Shown: positions 29,617 through 38,319 of the stretch, in pieces
Layout: each line of letters starts with the position of its first letter
How positions within the stretch are numbered: position 1 is the first letter of the stretch
DNA from: Chromobacterium subtsugae
GTDB taxonomy: Bacteria > Pseudomonadota > Gammaproteobacteria > Burkholderiales > Chromobacteriaceae
Length of the DNA: 64,000 nt
NCBI RefSeq assembly: GCF_001676875.1
Contig: NZ_JYKA01000020.1
Coordinates: 1-64,000 of the forward strand
Direction: 5' to 3'
Notes under the pieces: model-generated
What the model was told of the DNA's origin: nothing
The model's database searches: none
What the model saw: the letters and a program-made list of their open reading frames with translations, nothing else
Translations under genes and position numbers: made by a program

Positions 29617-31953
29617 ATGGCAGAAAAGAAGCATTACTCTCAACAGGACAAGATCAATTTCATCGTTTCCCTCTATCCGGCGGCGAGAGAGGCCTCGCGC
29701 AAGAGCGGCATGTCGTGGGAGCTGATTCTTGCCCAGGCGGCGCAGGAGACCGGCTGGGGCGAGAAGGTGCTGCCGGGCAGCAACAACGTCTTCAATATCA
29801 AGACGGGGTCGTCCTGGAAGGGCGACTCCAAGGTTTACCATGTCTGGGAAAAACAGAACGGCAAGAAAGTTTGGGTGGATGATGCTTTCCGCGTTTATCC
29901 CTCGGTAGCGGATTCTCTGGCAGACCGGATGCAAATGTTGCAGAACAGCTCGCGTTATGCCAAGGCGGGGCTGATGGATCCCGGCGTGAAGGGCAATATG
30001 GAGAAGGAAGCCCATGCGTTGAAGAAAGGCGGCTACGCTACTGCAGAAAATTACGCGGAAAGCATGATCGAACTGTTCCATGGCCGCACCATGCGCCATG
30101 CGCTGGCTGAAGCCCGCAAGCGGCATCCGGAGTTTGACGCGGCGGGCCAGGCAAAGCCGGCCGTCGCCTCGCAGGCGCCGCATTCCAGCGCCGCGCAGGC
30201 CTCCCCGCCGCCGGTCAAAGCCGTTTCGGCATCTGTCGCGCATGATAAGCCGGCCCAGCCTGTCGCCGCGCATGCTGCTCAGCAGCAAGCGCAGCAACCG
30301 AAACAATCGCAGCCATCCGCCGCGGCGGCTTCCGCGCCCAGCGCGGAGCGGGTGCAGACCCTGTTGCCGGAGGCGCAGCAGCATCTGGTGCAGGAAGCCA
30401 AAAACGCCGTGCAGGCGCTGCAACAGCGCGACGCCCGCCTGCAGAAGCTGGACGCCGCGCAACTGGACAATCTGAGCGGCCAACTGGCGGTCGACGCCGC
30501 GCGCCAAGGCATGGCCAAGATCAACGGTGCGGTGGTCAACGCCGCCGATCCGGGCAAGATCAGCCTGGTGGGGCAGGATGCCGGCAACAAGCTGCAACAG
30601 GTCAGCGCGGAATTCGGCGCGGCGCCGGCCGCGCCCTCGCCAAACCAGCCGGCATCGACGGTCGCTGCCCAGCCCCAGTCCGGCGCCAGTCCGGCGCAGC
30701 CTACGCCAGCCAAGCCTGTGGAGCAGGCCGCGGCGGCCAAGCCGCAGATCGAGCAGGCGAAGCCCGCCGCGCCGCAGGCGGCTCATGTTTCGCATCCGCC
30801 AGCACAGGGTGCCCATGGCCCAGCCAAAGCGACGGCGCCTGCCGGGCCGGCGCAATCGGCTCACGCTCAGCATATGCCGGCACAGGCAGCCCATGCTCAA
30901 GCCAAAGCGGCGGCGCATGCCGGCCAGGACAAGTCGCAGCATCCGCAGCCGGTTGCCGGCAACGACCGCGGCTCGCGCATGGTCAACGCCGCGCTGGAGC
31001 ATTTCGGCGACGGCACTTTTGAATATGGCCGCGCCGACATGGCGGGCCAGTTGGCCAACAAGAAGAAACCCAACGGCAATCGCATCGATGGCAGCCGGCT
31101 GGAGGCGGACACGGATCACGATGGCAAGAAAGGCGTGGATTGCTCATCGCTGGTATGGCGCACGCTGCAGCTGGGCAATACCAAGGTGACCGATGATTTC
31201 AAGAGCGCGGCGAACTTCACCACTCACACCTTGTTCAACGGCGGACACGGCGGCCAGCATCCCCACGCCAATATAACCGACTACGCCAAGCGCAACTTCA
31301 ATGTGATCGACAACAAGAAAGACCTGCAGCCGGGCGACATCCTGATGTTCAAGATGGCGGGCGGCGGCCAGCACGTGGCGGTCTACAAGGGCAAAAACGA
31401 GAAGGGCGAGCAGATGTTCTACGGCTCGCAAACCTCCACCGGCCCGGCGGAAGTCAATCTGAGCAGCAATCCTTACTGGAGCAAGCAGGCCTTCCTGGGC
31501 GCGCTGCGGCCCAAGGATGACTTCTACAAGCCTGACGCCGCGCCGCAGGCGGCCCAGCACGCGGGCCTGTCCGACGGCAAGCAAAGCCTGCTGGAGCAGA
31601 CGCGGCAGCACGTGGGTTCGCTGCAGCAGCGCGACGGCCGCTTGAAAGACCTGGCGTCGCACCAGGTGGACAACCTGAGCGCCGCCCTGGCGGTGGAAGG
31701 GTGGAAAAAGGGCATCGAGAAGGTGGGCGCGGTGATGGTGAACGCCGTCGACCCCGGCAAGATCAGCATGCTTTACAAGAGCGCGGCCAACAAGGTCGAG
31801 CACGCCGCGGTGGAGCTGAGGGATGCGATCAAGCAGTCGGCGCAGCACTCGCTGTCGCTGCTGGCGGCGGCGCCTGAGCATGGCCAGCCAGCGGCCAAGG
31901 CGCAGGCGCACCAGCCGCCGGCGCGCGCCAAGCAGCCGGCGATGGGGATGTGA
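29617..31953 (+). CDS. Bifunctional peptidoglycan hydrolase effector with XVIPCD-like repeats
   Basis: The 778-residue product is probably an antibacterial secreted toxin. Residues about 10-165 form a GH73 glucosaminidase domain like the FlgJ hydrolase, with catalytic Glu44 in AAQETGWG. Residues about 230-335 hold one XVIPCD-like repeat, followed by a long Ala/Pro/Gln-rich linker. Residues about 455-640 form an NlpC/P60 endopeptidase with Cys509 (GVDCSSLV) and His586 (GQHVAVYKG). A second repeat lies at about 655-755. There is no signal peptide, as expected of a T4SS substrate. The ATG at 29617 has AAGGAA 8 bases upstream. Confidence 0.8.
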   Translation: MAEKKHYSQQDKINFIVSLYPAAREASRKSGMSWELILAQAAQETGWGEKVLPGSNNVFNIKTGSSWKGDSKVYHVWEKQNGKKVWVDDAFRVYPSVADSLADRMQMLQNSSRYAKAGLMDPGVKGNMEKEAHALKKGGYATAENYAESMIELFHGRTMRHALAEARKRHPEFDAAGQAKPAVASQAPHSSAAQASPPPVKAVSASVAHDKPAQPVAAHAAQQQAQQPKQSQPSAAAASAPSAERVQTLLPEAQQHLVQEAKNAVQALQQRDARLQKLDAAQLDNLSGQLAVDAARQGMAKINGAVVNAADPGKISLVGQDAGNKLQQVSAEFGAAPAAPSPNQPASTVAAQPQSGASPAQPTPAKPVEQAAAAKPQIEQAKPAAPQAAHVSHPPAQGAHGPAKATAPAGPAQSAHAQHMPAQAAHAQAKAAAHAGQDKSQHPQPVAGNDRGSRMVNAALEHFGDGTFEYGRADMAGQLANKKKPNGNRIDGSRLEADTDHDGKKGVDCSSLVWRTLQLGNTKVTDDFKSAANFTTHTLFNGGHGGQHPHANITDYAKRNFNVIDNKKDLQPGDILMFKMAGGGQHVAVYKGKNEKGEQMFYGSQTSTGPAEVNLSSNPYWSKQAFLGALRPKDDFYKPDAAPQAAQHAGLSDGKQSLLEQTRQHVGSLQQRDGRLKDLASHQVDNLSAALAVEGWKKGIEKVGAVMVNAVDPGKISMLYKSAANKVEHAAVELRDAIKQSAQHSLSLLAAAPEHGQPAAKAQAHQPPARAKQPAMGM
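30361..30627 (+). repeat. XVIPCD-like repeat 1 (internal)
   Basis: Encodes a segment with LDNLSGQLAVDAARQGM, then AVVNAADPGKISLVGQDAG. It aligns with the copies at 31585-31878 and 33210-33552. Boundaries are approximate. Confidence 0.6.
31585..31878 (+). repeat. XVIPCD-like repeat 2 (C-terminal)
   Basis: Encodes a segment with VDNLSAALAVEGWKKGI, then VMVNAVDPGKISMLYKSAA and a following HAAVELRDAIKQSAQHSL. This resembles the C-terminal signal of Xanthomonadales T4SS effectors. Boundaries are approximate. Confidence 0.6.
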
Positions 31954-32060
31954 GGGCGCGCATTTCGGGATTTTTGCAGCTTGTGCCGGATGGCTGCCGT
32001 GCTTGAGCATGGCGGTCTGTCACCAGCTCGCACCGGATGTGCGAAATGAAGGAGCGTTGA

Positions 32061-32654
32061 GTGTCCCATCCCCAAAGTCGTCGTGTTCTTTTGCTGATGA
32101 TTTTTGTGCTGGCCATCGGTTTGGCGGTCAGCATGTTTTTCTATTGGCGGGAGCGCACGCAAGACCGCTATTGGTTTGTCCAGCCTCAGGCGCCGATGAG
32201 TTTTGACTTTCCAATGGATAGGCCTGGCCAAAAAGTAAGTTCAGTTTTTTGGATTGTTCCTGGAAAGTTTAACCCACACCTTAACCGCTATGGCGTGATT
32301 GCCCGGTTTGTTTTCAAACGGCCAGAGGATGTGGTTCCCGATTTGCTGGAGCAAGTTAAACTTGAGTTTCGGGTGCATGTCTCCCGTTTCGATGGGGTGA
32401 AGTGGTCGCCAGTTGTCTTATATGGCGAGAAACCTGAGAAAGGAGAGAGCGCTGTCGGAGATGTTTATCTGTCTGGGGACTTGTCCGGCAAGGGCAGCGA
32501 GGATGAAAAACAGGTGTATATTGATCTGGATGTGCTTGATTATAAATTTGAACCAGGCCAGTATCATGCCAGTGTCGAACTTGTGAAGGGCGATGCTCGT
32601 TTGAAGGGCTTGGACTCCAGAGTTGTATTTGATCATATTGTTTATGGGAAGTAG
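32061..32654 (+). CDS. Membrane-anchored protein of unknown function, candidate immunity protein
   Basis: The 197-residue product has an N-terminal membrane anchor (residues about 8-28, RRVLLLMIFVLAIGLAV) and a beta-rich periplasmic domain (DFPMDRPGQKVSSVFWIV, YGVIARFVFK). The layout recalls DUF5625-type immunity proteins, but I cannot confirm the family. It is sandwiched between two effector genes. The stop is followed after 11 bases by the next. It starts at a GTG behind GAAGGAGCGTTGA. Its coding sequence is clearly AT-richer than its neighbours, a sign of transfer. Confidence 0.6.
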   Translation: MSHPQSRRVLLLMIFVLAIGLAVSMFFYWRERTQDRYWFVQPQAPMSFDFPMDRPGQKVSSVFWIVPGKFNPHLNRYGVIARFVFKRPEDVVPDLLEQVKLEFRVHVSRFDGVKWSPVVLYGEKPEKGESAVGDVYLSGDLSGKGSEDEKQVYIDLDVLDYKFEPGQYHASVELVKGDARLKGLDSRVVFDHIVYGK

Positions 32655-32665
32655 CGGGGAGAATC

Positions 32666-33625
32666 ATGCCTTACACATTGAGCATTTATGTGGCAGCGCC
32701 AGGCACCAAGCTGATGGGCGACAAGAATGACCCGAATGCGACTTCTGCGGCTGGGCATGTGTGGTTTGGAATTTCTGATGGGAAAAAGGTTGATGATTAT
32801 GGCTTCGCCCCTAAAAATCATGGAAGCACGCATGGGGCTGGCATAGTTGAGCATGGCGATACGAAGAGATATAGTTCTCCGTACTATGTCCGTACTATAG
32901 AAATAACTAAAGAGCAGTATGAAAAGCTGAAAGAGTATGGTGAGGCCGCTAAGAATCATTCTAACAAGTATTTCGACTTGAATTATAATGGACTTACCAA
33001 TAGCTGCATCGACTTTACGTGGAAAGGTTTGAACCATGCAGGTTTGAATATGCAAGCGTATGGCCTGGCAGGCCAGCAAGCGCTTCCCAAGTACGAAGGC
33101 TCTCTCAAGCCGGTCAACAATGCCAATGATTTTGACTCCATTCCTGCACCTATTCCACATAGCCGATTGAATCATCGGCAAACCAACCCCTTGCCGGAAA
33201 ACCGGACGTTGCTGCAGAAGCTGCTGACCGAAAACGACGCGCTGTCGCCGGAAAAGCAGAAATTCGCCACGCAAACCGCGCAGGCGGTGGAGGCGCTGCA
33301 GCGGCGCGAGCCCAAGTTGGCGGCGCTGCAGCCCGGGCAGATAGACAATCTGAGCGCGTCGCTGGCGCACAGCGGCTGGAAAAACGGCATGGCCAAGGCC
33401 GATGGCGCGGTGCTGAACGCCGCCGATCCGGGCACGGCCACGCTGATCGGCCGCGACGGCGGCCAGAAAATCCAGCATGCCAGCGTGGAGGTGGACAGCG
33501 CGATCCGGCAGCCGGCGGCGACGGCGCTGGCAGCGCTGGCGGCGACGCCGGACAAGGCAGCGCCCGCGCCGGCCCAGGCGGTGCGGACCGCCTCCCGTTC
33601 GGCTGGGGGCATGAGCCTGGGCTGA
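32666..33625 (+). CDS. XVIPCD-like effector with a permuted papain-like N-terminal domain
   Basis: The 319-residue product has a unique N-terminal half (residues about 1-160) with His31 in GHVWFGI and Cys114 in TNSCIDFTWKGL. The His-before-Cys order fits a permuted NlpC/P60 (YiiX-like) hydrolase that could act as amidase, endopeptidase or lipid hydrolase. The C-terminal half carries the same secretion repeat as the previous effector (IDNLSASLAHSGWKNGM, LNAADPGTATLIGRDGG). There is no signal peptide. Base composition changes sharply near 33150, from AT-rich to GC-rich, so the two halves have different origins. Confidence 0.7.
   Translation: MPYTLSIYVAAPGTKLMGDKNDPNATSAAGHVWFGISDGKKVDDYGFAPKNHGSTHGAGIVEHGDTKRYSSPYYVRTIEITKEQYEKLKEYGEAAKNHSNKYFDLNYNGLTNSCIDFTWKGLNHAGLNMQAYGLAGQQALPKYEGSLKPVNNANDFDSIPAPIPHSRLNHRQTNPLPENRTLLQKLLTENDALSPEKQKFATQTAQAVEALQRREPKLAALQPGQIDNLSASLAHSGWKNGMAKADGAVLNAADPGTATLIGRDGGQKIQHASVEVDSAIRQPAATALAALAATPDKAAPAPAQAVRTASRSAGGMSLG
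33210..33552 (+). repeat. XVIPCD-like repeat 3
   Basis: Encodes a segment with EALQRREPKLAALQPGQIDN, then LNAADPGTATL and an IRQPAATALAAL tail. It is a homologous copy of the repeats at 30361 and 31585. Boundaries are approximate. Confidence 0.6.
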
Positions 33626-33655
33626 GCGCCGGCATTCTTTTTCTCTACCCTATTG

Positions 33656-33684
33656 GTCCGCGGTTTTACCCGCGGACTTTTTTT
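33656..33684 (+). terminator. Intrinsic terminator after the effector locus
   Basis: GTCCGCGG (33656-33663) pairs perfectly with CCGCGGAC (33670-33677) around TTTTAC and is followed by seven T (33678-33684). Confidence 0.92.
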
Positions 33685-33768
33685 GCCTGCGGATTTGCCG
33701 CATCCAGCATTTCCGGTCAGGACGGCGATTGCCGTTTTTGGCATAGTCGGCGTGGCGAAGGAGGTGTC

Positions 33769-34635
33769 ATGGGCAGATCCAGGGCCGGCGACTATGCGCG
33801 GCGTTTCACGCGGGTTTTCGATCATATCGATCAACATTTGCAACAGCCGCTCAATATCGAGCGGCTGAGCCAGGTCGCGCATTTTTCCCGCTTTCATTTT
33901 CAGCGCCAGTTTGCCGCTTATTGCGGCGCCAGCGTGGCGCGCTACATCCAGCTGCAGCGCCTGCGGCGGGCATCGTATCAACTGGTGTTCCAGCCCTTGT
34001 TGCGGATCACCGACATCGCGCTGGATGCCGGCTTTGAAAATCCGGAGTCGTTTTCCCGGGCTTTCAAGCACGCTTTCGGCCAGACGCCCAGCGCCTTTCG
34101 CCGCGCGCCGGATTGGGCGCATTGGCAAACCCGGTTTCCTGTTCCCGTCAGAGAGAGGATGGAGGATATGGACGTGAAGATCATGGTCGTGGATACGGTG
34201 CGGGTGGCCGCGCTGGAGCATCGCGGCGCGCCGGAGCGGGTAAACGACAGCGCCAGCCGCTTCATTGAGTGGCGCAAGGAGAGCGGCCTGTCGCCGTTGA
34301 CCAGCAGCCAGACTTACGGCATCGCTTACGACAACCCGGATACCACCGCGGCGGCGGATTTCCGCTTCGACATTTGCGGCAGCGTGGCGGGGCCGGTGCC
34401 GGCCAACCGCCAGGGGGTGGTGGCCAAGGAGATTCCCGGCGGCCGCTGCGCGGTGCTGCGCCATGTCGGCTCGCATCAGCGGCTGGGCGAAAGCGTGTAC
34501 TGCCTGTACCGGCAGTGGCTGCCGTCCAGCGGCGAGAGCCTGCGCGACTTCCCGGTGTATTTCCTGTACCTCAACCTGGTCGGCGCAACACCGGAACATT
34601 TGCTGCAGACGGACATTTATTTGCCCTTGAGCTGA
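33769..34635 (+). CDS. AraC-family regulator with GyrI-like ligand domain
   Basis: The 288-residue product has an N-terminal AraC-type double helix-turn-helix (about residues 10-110: FDHIDQHLQQPLNIERLSQV and ENPESFSRAFKHAFGQTPS). A GyrI-like small-molecule-binding domain follows (about 130-288, DVKIMVVDTVRVAALEHRG). Such regulators often respond to cationic or amphipathic drugs and control efflux or detoxification genes. It lies alone between the effector locus terminator and the HoxX-like gene. Targets are unknown. The start has AAGGAGGTGTC directly upstream. Confidence 0.9.
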   Translation: MGRSRAGDYARRFTRVFDHIDQHLQQPLNIERLSQVAHFSRFHFQRQFAAYCGASVARYIQLQRLRRASYQLVFQPLLRITDIALDAGFENPESFSRAFKHAFGQTPSAFRRAPDWAHWQTRFPVPVRERMEDMDVKIMVVDTVRVAALEHRGAPERVNDSASRFIEWRKESGLSPLTSSQTYGIAYDNPDTTAAADFRFDICGSVAGPVPANRQGVVAKEIPGGRCAVLRHVGSHQRLGESVYCLYRQWLPSSGESLRDFPVYFLYLNLVGATPEHLLQTDIYLPLS

Positions 34636-34773
34636 GGGCGGCATCGACGCACTGGTATTTTGGCCAGGGCATGGTTCTCAACAGGATGAGACTTGGCGTC
34701 AATCAAATGTCATTGCGATGGCCCGGCCTAGCATCCCCGGTTTCGACTGATCGATCCCGTGGGGAAGAACGCA

Positions 34774-36477
34774 ATGCAAGCCTTGAGAATCGTCCTGTTG
34801 TCCTCGGCCTTCAACGGCCTTACCCAGCGCGCCTGGTTGGAGCTGCGCGAATCGGGCCACGAGCCCAGCGTGGTGCTGTTCAACGATGCGGACGATGTCT
34901 GCCGGCAGATAGAGGCGGCGGCGCCGCAGCTGGTGATCTGCCCGTTTCTGAAAGACCGGGTGCCGGCGCGGCTGTGGCGCGACGCGCCTTTTCCGGTGGT
35001 GATCATTCATCCGGGCATCGTCGGCGACCGCGGCGCGTCGGCGCTGGACTGGGCGATCAGCCTGCAGCAGAAGCGCTGGGGCGTGACCGCGTTGCAGGCG
35101 GTGGAGGAAATGGACGCCGGCCCGGTGTGGTCCAGCCGCGAGTTCGATCTGCCCGCGGGGCTGCGCAAGTCCGAACTTTACAACGGCCTGGTCAGCGACG
35201 CCGCCATCTATTGCCTACGCGACGTGGTGGAGAAGTTCGTCGGCGGCTACCAGCCGCAAGCGGTCGACTATGCCGATCCGGCGGTGCGCGGCCGGCTGCA
35301 GCCGAATATGAAGCAGGCGGATCGGGCATTCGACTGGCGCGAGCCGGCGGAGGCGATCAAGCGCCGCATCGACGCCGGCGACGGCCAGCCCGGAGTGCTG
35401 GCGGATCTGGCCGGCGGCCGCTACTACCTGTACGACGCCCACCTGGATCATAGGCGCGGCAGCCCGGGCCAGATTCTGGCGGTGCATGACGACGCGGTGC
35501 TGGTGGCAACCGGCGACGCCAGCCTGTGGCTGGGCGCGCTGCGGCGCGCGCCCGAGGCCGGCGAAGAAACTTTCAAATTGCCGGCGCGCCATCTGCTGGC
35601 GGACCTGCTGGATGAGGTGCCAAGGCTGGAATGGTCTATCGCCACCCATCCGCATTGCGAAGAATCCTATCAGCCTATCCGCTACCGCCGGGTCGGCAAG
35701 GTGGGCGAGCTGACCTTCGAGTTCTACAACGGCGCGCTGAGCACCGAGCAATGCCGGCGCCTGCAGCGGGCGCTGCAATGGGCCAAGCGGCAGGATTGCG
35801 AAGTGCTGCTGCTGCGCAGCGGGCGCGGCAGCTTTTGCAACGGCATCCATCTGAACGTGATCCAGGCGGCGCAGGACCCGGGCGCCGAGGCCTGGCGCAA
35901 TATCCAGGCGATAGACGATGTCTGCCTGGAGATATTGACCGCGCCGCAACTGGTGGTGGCGGGCGTGGCCGGCAACGCCGGCGCCGGCGGCGCGATGCTG
36001 GCGTTGGCCGCCGACGTGGTGCTGGCGCGCCAGGGCGTGGTGTTCAATCCGCATTACCAGACCATGGGGCTGTACGGCTCCGAGTACTGGACCTACACGC
36101 TGTCGCGCGCGGTGGGGGCCGAAACGGCGGTCAAGCTGTGCAACGACTGCCTGCCGCTGGGCGCCCGCCAGGCCTGGCGGCTGGGCATGGTGCAGGACAT
36201 TGGGCCGCGCGACGAGCAGGAGTTCGGCCGCTGGCTGCTGCAAGCGGCGAAGCAGGCTTTGTTGACGCCGGCTTGGCAGGCCTGGCGCGAGCGCAAAGAG
36301 ACGCTGGATCTGGCGCAGCTGGAGCGATGCCGGCAGGCGGAGCTGGGCGAAATGCGGCTGGACATGTTGCGCAACCGCCGCCAGTTCATCGAGAAATGCG
36401 GCAACTTCGTCCACAAGCGCCGGGCCTGCGGCACGCCGCAGCGCTTGGTCGCGCCATGGGCGCGGCAGGGAGGCTAG
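34774..36477 (+). CDS. hoxX: HoxX-like formyltransferase/enoyl-CoA hydratase fusion
   Basis: HoxX of oxygen-tolerant hydrogenase systems releases CO from formyl-CoA for the NiFe cofactor. The 567-residue product has the two-domain architecture. The N-terminal formyltransferase-like domain has IIHPGIVGDRGASALDWAI, and the C-terminal crotonase-like domain has GVAGNAGAGGAMLALAADVV and HYQTMGLYGSEYW. No hydrogenase gene lies in the window, so the substrate and partner are open. It could support another one-carbon transfer. A GTG lies upstream at 34759; the ATG has GGGGAAG 6 bases before it. Confidence 0.85.
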   Translation: MQALRIVLLSSAFNGLTQRAWLELRESGHEPSVVLFNDADDVCRQIEAAAPQLVICPFLKDRVPARLWRDAPFPVVIIHPGIVGDRGASALDWAISLQQKRWGVTALQAVEEMDAGPVWSSREFDLPAGLRKSELYNGLVSDAAIYCLRDVVEKFVGGYQPQAVDYADPAVRGRLQPNMKQADRAFDWREPAEAIKRRIDAGDGQPGVLADLAGGRYYLYDAHLDHRRGSPGQILAVHDDAVLVATGDASLWLGALRRAPEAGEETFKLPARHLLADLLDEVPRLEWSIATHPHCEESYQPIRYRRVGKVGELTFEFYNGALSTEQCRRLQRALQWAKRQDCEVLLLRSGRGSFCNGIHLNVIQAAQDPGAEAWRNIQAIDDVCLEILTAPQLVVAGVAGNAGAGGAMLALAADVVLARQGVVFNPHYQTMGLYGSEYWTYTLSRAVGAETAVKLCNDCLPLGARQAWRLGMVQDIGPRDEQEFGRWLLQAAKQALLTPAWQAWRERKETLDLAQLERCRQAELGEMRLDMLRNRRQFIEKCGNFVHKRRACGTPQRLVAPWARQGG

Positions 36478-36570
36478 CTGGCGGAAAGCTTGGCGCGGAC
36501 AAGCGGACTGCTCGTTTTTGCCGCGCGGACGCGCGATTCGCCTGGGCGGGAAACTGGCCTGAATCATGGA

Positions 36571-36598
36571 TTTTCTGGCCGGACGACGCCCTTATACT
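36571..36598 (+). promoter_or_regulatory. Weak promoter candidate upstream of aidB
   Basis: TATACT at 36593-36598 is a good -10. TTTTCT at 36571-36576 (16-base spacer) is a poor -35. In E. coli aidB is Ada-activated; no Ada box was recognised. Confidence 0.3.
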
Positions 36599-36658
36599 GT
36601 GCGCATCGCCAGTTTGGCGGCGGCCAGCGCAGGCTGGCATTCATCCAGGAGTCGGGAC

Positions 36659-38311
36659 ATGGGCTGGCAAACGCATGAAGTGAGCAATCAGTTCGACGAA
36701 CTGACGGACTACAAGCTGCTGGACAGCGACCCGGCCTTGGGCGAGGCGCTGAGTCGGGCCGGCGCCGAGTGGGCCGTGCCCTGGCTGCGGGGCTACGGCG
36801 AGACGCTGGGCCGCGCCGAAACCTTTGAACTGGCCGAGGAGGCCAATCTTTTCCCGCCGCGGCTGCGGGCGTTCGACCGGCGCGGCCGACGCGTCGACCA
36901 GGTGGATTTCCACCCGGCCTGGCACCGGCTGCTGCAGATGTACCGCGGCCAGGGGCTGGTGTCGCTGCCTTTCGCCGAGGAGCGGGGCGGGCGCTGGGCG
37001 GCCACGCTGGCCGGCAGCTATCTGCACGGCCAGGTGGAGGCGGGCACGCTGTGCCCGGCCACCATGACGCAGGCGGCCATTCCGCTGCTGCGCAGGGAGC
37101 CGGCGTTGTGGGAGGTGCTGCGGGACAAGCTGTTCAGCCATGTCCATGACGGCCGCGACCTGCCGCTGGCGCAGAAGGCCTGCGCCTGGATCGGAATGGG
37201 GATGACGGAAAAGCAGGGCGGTTCGGACGTGCGCGCCAACACCACCCGGGCCGAGCCGCTCGGTCATGGCGGCCGCGGCGGCGAATACCGGCTGCGCGGC
37301 CATAAATGGTTTTTCTCCGCGCCGACCAGCGATGCCCACCTGGTGGTGGCGCAGCTGGCGGACAGCGGGCCGTCGTGCTTTTATGTGCCGCGCTGGCTGC
37401 CGGACGGCAGCCGCAATGCGGTGGCGATCCAGCGCCTGAAGGACAAGGTGGGCAACCGCAGCAACGCCAGCAGCGAAGTGGAACTCCAGGACGCCTGGGG
37501 CGTTCTGCTGGGCGAGCCCGGACGCGGCATTCCCACCATCATCGAAATGGCCACCTATACCCGTCTCAATTGCGTGATCGGCAGCGCGGCGCTGTTGCGG
37601 CAGGCCGCGACGCAGGCGTTGGCGTACACCCGCCGGCGGATGGCCTTCGGCAAGGTGTTGGCGGAGCAGGCGGCGATGCGCGCGGTATTGGCCGACCTGG
37701 CGCTGGAAAGCGAGGCGGCGCTGGCGCTGGCGATGCGGTTGGCGCAGGCTTTCGAGCGTGACGGCGAGCCGGCCGAGCGGGCCTGGAAGCGCATCGTCAC
37801 GCCGGCCGCCAAGTTTTGGGTGTGCAAGCGCGCGGTGGAGTGGAGCGGCGAGGCGATGGAGATCTTCGGCGGCAACGGCTATGTCGATGCCGGGCCGATG
37901 GCGCGCTTGTTCCGCGAGGCGCCGGTCAACTCCATCTGGGAAGGTTCAGGCAATGTGATGTGCCTGGATGTGGCGCGCGCGGTGCGGCGCGAGCCGGAAG
38001 CCTGGGAGCGGCTGCTGGCGGATCTGGCGGCGATGGCCGCGGGCGAGGCCGGGCTGACGGATGCGATCGGGGATTTGCGCGCGCAGGCGCAGGCGGGGCC
38101 GGAGCAACTGGAGGCGCGGGGCCGCCGTTTTGCCCAGCTGCTGGCCCTAACCGCGCAGGCTTGCCTGCTGCGCGCGCAGTCGCCGGCTTTCATCGCCGAC
38201 GCTTTCATCGCCAGCCGCCTGCGCGACGCGGCATGGGGCCGGGTGGCTGGCGCGCTGGATGCCGGCGGGATGGATGTGGAATCCATCCTGCGGCGCAGCC
38301 TGCCGGTTTGA
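36659..38311 (+). CDS. aidB: AidB-type acyl-CoA dehydrogenase homologue
   Basis: AidB is a flavoprotein of the adaptive response to DNA alkylation, probably protecting DNA directly. The 550-residue product matches E. coli AidB in length and in long shared segments: QVDFHPAWHRLLQMY, CPATMTQAAIPLL, IGMGMTEKQGGSDVRANTT, HKWFFSAPTSDAHLV and NSIWEGSGNVMCLDV. ATG at 36659 starts MGWQTHEV, like the E. coli MHWQTH opening. It converges with the Dap arm of the antibiotic cluster and is not obviously part of it. Confidence 0.93.
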   Translation: MGWQTHEVSNQFDELTDYKLLDSDPALGEALSRAGAEWAVPWLRGYGETLGRAETFELAEEANLFPPRLRAFDRRGRRVDQVDFHPAWHRLLQMYRGQGLVSLPFAEERGGRWAATLAGSYLHGQVEAGTLCPATMTQAAIPLLRREPALWEVLRDKLFSHVHDGRDLPLAQKACAWIGMGMTEKQGGSDVRANTTRAEPLGHGGRGGEYRLRGHKWFFSAPTSDAHLVVAQLADSGPSCFYVPRWLPDGSRNAVAIQRLKDKVGNRSNASSEVELQDAWGVLLGEPGRGIPTIIEMATYTRLNCVIGSAALLRQAATQALAYTRRRMAFGKVLAEQAAMRAVLADLALESEAALALAMRLAQAFERDGEPAERAWKRIVTPAAKFWVCKRAVEWSGEAMEIFGGNGYVDAGPMARLFREAPVNSIWEGSGNVMCLDVARAVRREPEAWERLLADLAAMAAGEAGLTDAIGDLRAQAQAGPEQLEARGRRFAQLLALTAQACLLRAQSPAFIADAFIASRLRDAAWGRVAGALDAGGMDVESILRRSLPV

Positions 38312-38319
38312 GCCGCCGC

